DNA from: Acidobacteriota bacterium
GTDB lineage: Bacteria > Acidobacteriota > Blastocatellia > RBC074
DNA: 14,568 nucleotides
Direction of reading: 5' to 3'
Assembly: GCA_022614735.1 (NCBI GenBank)
Contig: JAKEHZ010000291.1
Span: forward strand, 1 to 14,568
Shown here: positions 13,707 to 14,568 of the stretch, piece after piece
How positions within the stretch are numbered: position 1 is the first letter of the stretch
Layout of the letters: every line of letters begins with the position of its first letter
The notes under the pieces: generated by a model
The model's database searches: none
Told to the model about the DNA's origin: nothing
Seen by the model: the letters and a program-made list of their open reading frames with translations, nothing else
Position numbers and translations under genes: made by a program

Positions 13707-14510
13707 TTACGCATCGGCGCCCGTCGAAAAAGGTCGAAAAACTTTAGCTGCAATTTGAGTGACCATACTGCGCGGAATAAATCGTTCGGCCGTGACCATA
13801 GCGCGATTGCTGAATCCAGAAATCACTACCCCGCGCTCTTCGGTCAATGCCTTCAATCCGACCTCGACGACCTCTTCCGGTCTCTGCATCTTTTGCGGAT
13901 TGCGCCGGCGAGAAGTGCCGGCGACAGCCTGGAATTGAGTCGCCGTCGGCCCGGGGCAAAGGGCGAGCACTCGCACTCCATATTCTTTACATTCGATCCA
14001 TAACCCTTCGCTGAAACATAAGACAAATGCTTTGGTGGCGGCATAGACCGTCATGTAGGGGACGCCCTGAAAAGAGGCGGTTGAAGCGACCTGGATGATT
14101 GCGCCTGCCCGTCGCTCGATCATGGGTTGCAAATACAGATGCGAGAGCGCAACGAGCGCATTCACGTTGACCTGGATCATCTCCAACTGGCGCACCAATG
14201 GAAGATCTACAAAATCACCGACAGCGCCGAAGCCGGCGTTGTTGATGAGCAAGTCAACATCAATGCCTCTAGCCTCGGTTTCGCGAAAGATCTCATCGGG
14301 AGAAGTAGGCAGCGCAAGATCGGATTCAATCACATTGATATTAACGCTGTAACGCGCGCTCAAATCATTTGCGAGCGCATCGAGCCGATCGAGAGAGCGC
14401 GCTGTCAGAATCAGATTCGCGCCGTCAGATGCAAGCCGGCGAGCAAATGCTTCTCCGATTCCATACGACGCTCCGGTGACCAGAGCGTTCTTGCCTTTCC
14501 ACTCGGACAT
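13707..14510 (-). CDS. Short-chain dehydrogenase/reductase (SDR family)
   Basis: 267 residues, classical SDR length. A cytoplasmic NAD(P)(H)-dependent oxidoreductase. Visible motifs are the cofactor loop TGASYGIG (12-19), NNAG (90-93), and the catalytic triad S143, Y156 and K160 in the Y-x3-K motif YAATK. CPGPTATQF follows at about residue 183-191. The Arg after the second strand (TAR, 37-39) favours NADP. The start at 14510 is preferred over an in-frame ATG at 14528 because aagga lies just upstream and the fold begins directly at WKGKNALVTG. Substrate is unknown; the general appearance is that of the DltE/YqjQ-like SDRs. The remaining bases to the window end hold only upstream sequence. Confidence 0.9.
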   Translation of the reverse strand: MSEWKGKNALVTGASYGIGEAFARRLASDGANLILTARSLDRLDALANDLSARYSVNINVIESDLALPTSPDEIFRETEARGIDVDLLINNAGFGAVGDFVDLPLVRQLEMIQVNVNALVALSHLYLQPMIERRAGAIIQVASTASFQGVPYMTVYAATKAFVLCFSEGLWIECKEYGVRVLALCPGPTATQFQAVAGTSRRRNPQKMQRPEEVVEVGLKALTEERGVVISGFSNRAMVTAERFIPRSMVTQIAAKVFRPFSTGADA

Positions 14511-14568
14511 AGGATTTCCTTCCGGCATAGCTTCAGATTTTGTGGGAAGATCACAACGATAAGTAATT

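Overview
The window is a bacterial chromosomal segment, most likely from an Acidobacteriota genome of the Blastocatellia/Pyrinomonadaceae type. This is inferred from gene content, not from a marker gene. The pointers are a very large TonB-dependent receptor with an N-terminal carboxypeptidase-regulatory-like domain, a Tat-exported Gfo/Idh/MocA oxidoreductase beside a DUF6807 ('PmoA') protein, LPS-heptose genes (so a Gram-negative envelope), and gene gaps filled with palindromes whose arms are short tandem repeats.

Layout, + strand. 47-2203: a GT9 heptosyltransferase-like glycosyltransferase and a D-glycero-beta-D-manno-heptose-7-phosphate kinase (LPS core/heptose). 2204-2704: a 500-base gap with an extended -10 promoter and a leader that folds into two hairpins and a three-way junction. 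2705-3349: a secreted 3D (Asp-Asp-Asp) domain protein with a classical Rho-independent terminator behind it. 3458-4516: an asparaginase of the thermolabile Rhizobium AnsA (Asparaginase_II) type. 4922-8554: the TonB-dependent receptor, 1210 residues. 9041-10381: Tat-signal Gfo/Idh/MocA oxidoreductase. 10584-11624: secreted DUF6807 protein. The last three look like a nutrient-uptake and processing group, probably for a sugar or sugar derivative; the substrate is not visible.

Minus strand, convergent with the above. 14510-13707: short-chain dehydrogenase. 13585-12158: M48 zinc-metalloprotease lipoprotein with an extra C-terminal domain. 12003-11815: a 62-residue zinc-ribbon protein with its own good promoter.

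The most striking content is not a gene. Directly after the stop codons of five of the seven + strand genes (0 to 27 bases downstream) sit long inverted repeats: 1123-1208, 4517-4608, 8582-8785, 10388-10570 and 11625-11729. Their arms are built from 7-, 8- or 9-base tandem units. One is a mathematically perfect palindrome with 96-base arms and a 12-base loop. Three share the same 9-base unit and the same asymmetric 12-base loop, so they form a dispersed family with a defined orientation. No transposase or other mobility gene is present in the window. The other two + strand genes lack such an element: the 3D gene has an ordinary terminator and the heptose kinase is followed by a T-tract.
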